A DNA stretch of 64,000 bases, from assembly GCA_030560485.1 (NCBI GenBank), contig JAKTTS010000005.1:31001-95000 (forward strand), given 5' to 3'. Shown one piece after another: positions 59,035 to 64,000 of this stretch (position 1 is its first letter; each line of letters begins with the position of its first letter). A model generated the notes under the pieces. It was not told where the DNA came from. It worked only from the letters and a program-made list of their open reading frames with translations, and did not search any database. A program made the position numbers and the translations under genes. The DNA is from Ascoidea tarda (nom. inval.) (lineage: Eukaryota; Ascomycota; Saccharomycetes; Ascoideales; Ascoideaceae).

Positions 59035-61707
59035 ATGTCTCCCACAAGTCATGGGCTGCTCTTCCAACTGCCTTCAAACAACTTCCTTAGCACCCAGACT
59101 CTATCCAACAACATTCTTTTTGATAACACTGCCATCTCTCCTCGCGAATTCCTCTTGAAATCGACAAACGTCTTTTTAGAATTGCAAAAAAGAAAAATTT
59201 CTCCCTTAAACAACTTCACTGACTCCCAGGCTACAACCCTAAGACATGTCGCTATCTCCTCATCAAGTGTATCAATTGTGTTTGGCATAATAGCCTTTTA
59301 CCATATATTTGCAATAGACCCCCGAAGACGAGTCTTTCGTCACGAACTAATCCTCTTTCTAATCCTTTTTGACTTCATCAAAGCTGTAGCTCTACTATTT
59401 TATCCTGCAAGAGTCGTTATTGTTCATAAAGCTTACTACAACGATAACTTTTGCGATATCGTAGGTTTCTTTACTGCGATGGCAATCGAAGGTGCTGATA
59501 TCGCCATCCTATCATTTGCAGTCCACACTGCCCTACTAATTTTCAAACCAAACAGAACCTTTAAAGACACTTCAAACAACAGATACGAAGGTGGTTTATT
59601 TCCCTACAGATACTACGTCTATCTATTCTCAATCCTAACCCCCATCACCCTAGCTTCTCTAGCCTTTGTTAATGGCACAGGCTATGAAGCTCTAACCGTA
59701 TGGTGCTACCTCCCTGCAAGACCAAAATGGTATCGCTTAGTGCTAAGCTGGGTCCCCAGATACTGCATCGTTGTTACCATCTTGTTAATATACATCTCCA
59801 TTTACATTTATGTCATGAAAGAATTCAAAGCCATTTCAAACTTGCACAATGAAATTAACAACATTCAAAGTAATAAACTCAAATTTAATAAGCTTTTTTT
59901 TCACAATTTGAAATACTATTTCAACACTTATTTCCTAGATTGTTTTTTCCCAAAAAACAACTCCAATAAGAATAATAATCATACTACTAATACTACTACT
60001 ACTAATAATAATAATAATATCAATAACAATAACAATAACAATAATGAGATCGAAATAGATGAATTTAATGACTACAACCGCAATATAAGCAAATCATTTG
60101 AAGGCTCTTCATCTTCCACAAATATAAACAACCCAAACAACCCAAACAACTCGAAAACTCTTACTGCTCAAACTCTTAAAATTCAGGAAAATATGCATGA
60201 AGCCTCGCTCTCTTCTTTTCAAAAGAAGAAATACCAAATCAAAAAACAAATGCGAACAATCTTCATTTACCCAATCTCCTACATCATTCTCTGGCTCGGT
60301 CCTTTTGCCTCTCAATGCATCCAATATGAATGGGAACTAGAAAATGGTCCTGTTTATTGGCTAACCATTATCTCAGCTTTCATGCAGGCCTTCAACTGCA
60401 CTGTTGACACCTCTGTTTTCCTCTACAAAGAAAGACCCTGGAATTGCTCAGTGATGAAAGTCGAAGAAAAAATTCGTAAAAAGGGTGGCATCCCCATCAA
60501 TAACTGGAAATCTAATGGCTATAATGGTAAAGAAAAATGGAGAATCTATCTAAACTGGTTACCGCTATACCATTTGCCCGACGAAAATACTGTATTTCAA
60601 AATCAGAATGATAATTACCACACATCTACTGATTTCAATCTAAACTTGAACTCAACTTTAAACACAAATAAAATTACAAATGCTAATAATTTCACTTTTA
60701 ACCTGTCAAATTTCAACTCAAATATATTGTTTGATATTAACCATAATACTAATAATAACGAATTCCCAGTTAATAAATCAAACAAATTTTCTCCACAATA
60801 TAGAGAAAAGGACTGCTATATTAAGAATGATAATGACAACTATAATAATAATTATAACGATAATTATAACGATAATGATAACGATAATGATAATGACAGC
60901 GATGCTAATTTTGATATTAATATTAATGCAGATACTAACGCCAATATTAACAATGATATTGAAAATATTAATCTGGATAACACTAATAATAATGTTGATA
61001 ATAAAATGGAATCCATCCATGATTTTAGTAACTTATTAAGTGGAGGGTTACAAGAATTCGACTTCATTAAGCCAATACCCGGAAATGATTATTCAAAGGC
61101 GAAAACAAATCACACTAAAGAGGTTCCTTTAATTAATAGTATCCAAGATAGTAGCAGACAAAACACAAAAACTTCCATTTCTACTAAAAATGAAAATATT
61201 AAAAACGCTCAACCCAAAATCAACGAGAATCATAAGGATAGGAATAATGAATTTGTAAATCTGCCTGATAACATAAATAGTAGAAAAAATTCAGCTTTTG
61301 ACTCATCATTTGAAGAAAAGGATCACACAAACAGCCATATAAGCAAAAAAAAACGAAAAAACAGTTTATTAAGGTGGGTTTCAACAACTAAAAACTCCGA
61401 TATTGAAAGTCAAACATATAAGATTAAAAACAATAAAAACAAAAATAACAATCAAAAAGAAAAGGAAAAGGAAATTGAGAACGACAATAGTAGTGCTTTA
61501 GTTGGGAGATCATCCACGCTGGGATCAATAATAAATGGAGTAATAAATCCATTATTAAAAAGAAAAAAGTCAGTAGTTGAATCATCATTGGCTAGTCACT
61601 TGGGAAATAACAGTTTGAATAATAGTACTCCGATTAGGCTGACATTTGAAGAAGAAGAAGTTGAAATGGATTTATTGGATTTTTTAAAGAAAGGTCCACC
61701 AATATAA
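59035..61707 (+). CDS. GPR1: G-protein-coupled nutrient receptor Gpr1
   Basis: This 890-residue seven-helix receptor is of the Gpr1/Git3 family, which senses glucose or other nutrients and acts through Gpa2 on cAMP/PKA. Five membrane segments lie at about 70-255 (ISSSSVSIVFGIIAFYHIFA, ELILFLILFDFIKAVALLF, GADIAILSFAVHTALLIF and following). A long third cytosolic loop with Asn/Thr tracts (about 305-385) follows, then two more membrane segments (IFIYPISYIILWLGPFASQC and WLTIISAFMQAFNCTVD). The long C-terminal tail is Asn/Asp/Lys-rich, ending in an acidic LLDFLKKGPP. The RRRVFRHELILF loop and the YKERPWNCS juxtamembrane motif are characteristic of the family. Confidence 0.9.
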   Translation: MSPTSHGLLFQLPSNNFLSTQTLSNNILFDNTAISPREFLLKSTNVFLELQKRKISPLNNFTDSQATTLRHVAISSSSVSIVFGIIAFYHIFAIDPRRRVFRHELILFLILFDFIKAVALLFYPARVVIVHKAYYNDNFCDIVGFFTAMAIEGADIAILSFAVHTALLIFKPNRTFKDTSNNRYEGGLFPYRYYVYLFSILTPITLASLAFVNGTGYEALTVWCYLPARPKWYRLVLSWVPRYCIVVTILLIYISIYIYVMKEFKAISNLHNEINNIQSNKLKFNKLFFHNLKYYFNTYFLDCFFPKNNSNKNNNHTTNTTTTNNNNNINNNNNNNNEIEIDEFNDYNRNISKSFEGSSSSTNINNPNNPNNSKTLTAQTLKIQENMHEASLSSFQKKKYQIKKQMRTIFIYPISYIILWLGPFASQCIQYEWELENGPVYWLTIISAFMQAFNCTVDTSVFLYKERPWNCSVMKVEEKIRKKGGIPINNWKSNGYNGKEKWRIYLNWLPLYHLPDENTVFQNQNDNYHTSTDFNLNLNSTLNTNKITNANNFTFNLSNFNSNILFDINHNTNNNEFPVNKSNKFSPQYREKDCYIKNDNDNYNNNYNDNYNDNDNDNDNDSDANFDININADTNANINNDIENINLDNTNNNVDNKMESIHDFSNLLSGGLQEFDFIKPIPGNDYSKAKTNHTKEVPLINSIQDSSRQNTKTSISTKNENIKNAQPKINENHKDRNNEFVNLPDNINSRKNSAFDSSFEEKDHTNSHISKKKRKNSLLRWVSTTKNSDIESQTYKIKNNKNKNNNQKEKEKEIENDNSSALVGRSSTLGSIINGVINPLLKRKKSVVESSLASHLGNNSLNNSTPIRLTFEEEEVEMDLLDFLKKGPPI

Positions 61708-62527
61708 TTTGTTTTTTTTTGGAGCCTCAGACTTGTTGATAATTTTTTATGATTTTTTTACGACTTATGTGATTTGTTTGGTAATTTTTACAGCTCATTA
61801 TTTACTAATTGTGTCACAGAATAACTATGTTTTGACATATTTCTCTCATTCTCCATCTGCCTCATTCTACTCTCCACCCTGCTGTTGGCTTTTTTTTGTT
61901 TGTTTTAGTTTCTTCACTCAGCATCGTTTAATAATTTTTTTTTTCTTCCTGGATACCTTTGTATTATTTAGCTATATATAGTATAATCAGCATCACCAAA
62001 ATCACCACAACCACCAAAAAAAAGCAGATCCACTTCTCTGGTTTTGAGATTTTGCATCCACATGCATGTTATGCATCTATAAACATACAAACACATGCAA
62101 TATATACACGTGATACAGTGCTTCAACGTCTGCCGAAAATCCTAACTTCCGGCTCATCCAGCGCGTCTAAAAGACAATATGCACGTGACAATTCTTGCTC
62201 TTGCCTTTCCGGCCGACTCCTTTTTCTCTCGCCTTTTTGCCAGCAGAAGTAACTCAATCACTTCAGAAGTTGTTTCTACTCTTCGAACTATTACAAAGTT
62301 ACATTGATTGTATTGTCATCTTTCATTATTACCCAGTCCAGAGCAAACTATTGTCAGATTTAAACACAGATCAAACATAGTCCTTTGCTTTTAATTCTTT
62401 TCTGTCAGATCTTCACTTTTATCAAACCTAATTGTTGTATCAGTATCGTTTACGATCTCTGTATTTATCCTGATATATTACTATTTTATCTCTTTAATTA
62501 ACTTCAGATTCCTCTTATTTTTTCAAA
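61708..62527. promoter_or_regulatory. SEC4 promoter and leader
   Basis: 820 bp. Two CACGTGA elements at 62107-62113 and 62182-62188, an ATGCATGTTATGCAT near-palindrome (62061-62075), then a T/C-rich leader to the SEC4 ATG. ORFs here are leader composition. The CACGTGA pair resembles Cbf1/Tye7 sites. Confidence 0.5.
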
Positions 62528-63139
62528 ATGTCTACCGGTGTGAAAAAATCTTATGACATGATCATGAAATTGCTATTAGTTGGTGATTCGGGTGTTGGTA
62601 AATCATGTCTTTTACTAAGATTTGTTGAAGATAAATTTAATACCTCTTTCATTACAACTATTGGAATTGATTTCAAAATTCGTACTATTGAGATAAACGG
62701 CAAAAGAATTAAATTGCAAGTTTGGGACACTGCAGGTCAAGAAAGATTCAGAACAATCACCACTGCTTATTACAGAGGTGCCATGGGTATTATTTTAGTA
62801 TACGACGTTACCGACGAAAGAACTTTTCAAAATATTAAAAACTGGTTTGCAACTGTTAATCAACATGCTAATGATGATTCGCAATTAATGTTGGTTGCTA
62901 ATAAATGCGACGAAACAGAGACTAGAGTAGTTACAAGAGAACAAGGTGAAAGCTTAGCTGCTGAATTAGGTATACCTTTCATAGAAGCCTCTGCTAAGAG
63001 CAATGAAAACGTTGACGAAATCTTCTTTCAATTAGCAGGTTTAATTCAAGAAAAGATCTCTAGCGATTTAGCAAATGATCCTTCAAAAAGTGGTATTTCA
63101 ATTGATAGCTCAAATTCTAAAAATACATCTTGTTGTTAA
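62528..63139 (+). CDS. SEC4: Rab GTPase Sec4
   Basis: This 203-residue Rab GTPase of exocytosis acts on post-Golgi secretory vesicles through the exocyst. GTP-binding motifs are intact: GDSGVGKS (19-26), switch [18 protein letters not shown] (switch II), NKCD for guanine recognition and [10 protein letters not shown] (SAK). The C-terminus ends in CC for double geranylgeranylation. The switch/interswitch text ([21 protein letters not shown]) matches Sec4 rather than Ypt1. After NKCD the loop ETETRVV is one residue longer than the S. cerevisiae form. Length is near S. cerevisiae Sec4 (215). Confidence 0.96.
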   Translation: MSTGVKKSYDMIMKLLLVGDSGVGKSCLLLRFVEDKFNTSFITTIGIDFKIRTIEINGKRIKLQVWDTAGQERFRTITTAYYRGAMGIILVYDVTDERTFQNIKNWFATVNQHANDDSQLMLVANKCDETETRVVTREQGESLAAELGIPFIEASAKSNENVDEIFFQLAGLIQEKISSDLANDPSKSGISIDSSNSKNTSCC

Positions 63140-64000
63140 ATTATTTGTCTCATATAATCTAATTCAATATTAATTTATTTTTAATACCTTTCTTTTATCA
63201 TCTGTCTACTGTTTGATTCTTTCATTCTATTTTACTTTTACTTTCCTTTCTCTTCCTAATTTTTTTTTGTTTGTGTTTGTTTTATATACTTATTTTATTA
63301 TATTTCTTTTTATAGGTTAGTTTTTTTTATTTATTTTATTTTTCTTACTTTTTTTTATTAACATAAATATACTAATAAACCATTTTAATTATAATAATTG
63401 CGTTCTAATTTAGTTTGAATTGTTGTTTATTGATCTTCTAAATAAAGAATTAAATACTTAATAATAAAAATGATAAATAATAAAAAATGAATAAAAAATT
63501 AAAAATAAAAATTTTTAATGCAAATCTAGATAATTAAAAATAGAATCAAACAAAAAACAATAAAAAAACAATAAAATAGCACAGAAAAAGTAAAAAAAAG
63601 AAAACAATAAAAATAAATCGACTTTTTATTTTATTATTCTCTTTCGTTTTCCCTTTCTATTATATTTTTCTATTTTTCTATTCGTTTATAATTGAATTCC
63701 ATTTTTAATTTCAATTTTTTAATATGATTCAATTGATTTTTTTTATTAGAATAACCCAACTTGATGACTTAATTGATTAATTTTAATTAATTTTAATTTA
63801 TACTAAAATACATCCAACTTGAAAATTGCCATTTATACAAAACAAAATAGTAAGAAATTATAACTTAAAGTGACTTCAAGTGAATTAAAAAAAAAGAAAA
63901 AAAAAAAAAGAAAGAAAGAAAATTAAAAGTAAATAAAAAATAAAGTAAAATAAAATAAAATAAAATAAAATAAAATAAAATAAAATAAAATAAAATAAAA
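63140..64000. other. AT-rich 3' flank of SEC4 ending in a TAAAA repeat
   Basis: 861 bp of very AT-rich sequence with no gene visible. It includes T- and A-runs and ends in a TAAAA pentanucleotide microsatellite (about 63940-64000) that continues to the window edge. Confidence 0.7.

Noticed and set aside
1-64000. tRNA genes, rRNA genes, snoRNAs and transposons
   Set aside because: I looked for tRNA A/B boxes, LTR-like ends and reverse-transcriptase or integrase motifs and saw none; small snoRNAs cannot be excluded by eye.

Overview
The window is nuclear DNA of a budding yeast (Saccharomycotina). It is strongly AT-rich, its genes are mostly intronless and closely packed, and the four introns I can define use yeast signals: GTATGT, GTATGG or GTAAGT donors and TACTAAC or CACTAAC branch points. 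Many proteins carry long asparagine tracts encoded by AAT/AAC runs. A CTG codon lies at the invariant leucine of the DPLMV cyclin motif (about 16350), which argues for the standard reading of CTG, although this is a single site. I do not name a species. A run of ten N at 53213-53222 shows that this is a draft scaffold.

Layout. 1-6.0 kb: RGP1 (Ypt6 exchange factor subunit), a diverged lipid-kinase-like gene, and a diverged RNase III/Dicer-like gene. 6.2-11.8 kb: GDA1 (Golgi GDPase), MSC2 (zinc transporter with very long His repeats) and a DUF2470 membrane protein. 12.9-17.1 kb: two tandem Clb1/Clb2-type mitotic cyclins, the first with an intron after codon 2. 17.1-19.6 kb: a long intergenic region with a strikingly regular 38-40 bp repeat array and a possible spliced exon. 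19.6-23.4 kb: PMC1 (vacuolar Ca2+-ATPase). 25.3-29.9 kb: a TMEM223/Mrx15-like mitochondrial protein and VPS53 (GARP). 30.1-32.1 kb: a second diverged RNase III/Dicer-like gene. 32.6-39.9 kb: RNA1 (RanGAP), NMD2/UPF2 interrupted by one in-frame TAA, and PTR2 (peptide transporter). 40.9-43.9 kb: a spliced LYAR-type zinc-finger gene and a broken F-box/LRR gene. 45-54.7 kb: a Zn2Cys6 regulator, MET5/ECM17 (sulfite reductase, with a 5' intron) and ERG6. 55.1-63.1 kb: an MFS transporter, VMA21 (spliced), GPR1 (nutrient-sensing GPCR) and SEC4 (Rab GTPase).

The most unusual content is the pair of RNase III/Dicer-like proteins. Both keep the budding-yeast Dicer layout (N-terminal region, one RNase III fold, two double-stranded-RNA-binding domains), yet both have lost nearly all the acidic metal-binding residues of RNase III and share a leucine at one of these positions. 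They look like a lineage-specific family of catalytically dead dsRNA-binding pseudo-RNases. Also notable are the nonsense codon inside the nonsense-decay factor NMD2, the phased repeat array at 18.7-19.3 kb, and an F-box/LRR pseudogene with four visible lesions. Most other genes are housekeeping genes (secretion, ion transport, sterol and sulfur metabolism, cell cycle) with no functional clustering beyond the cyclin pair.
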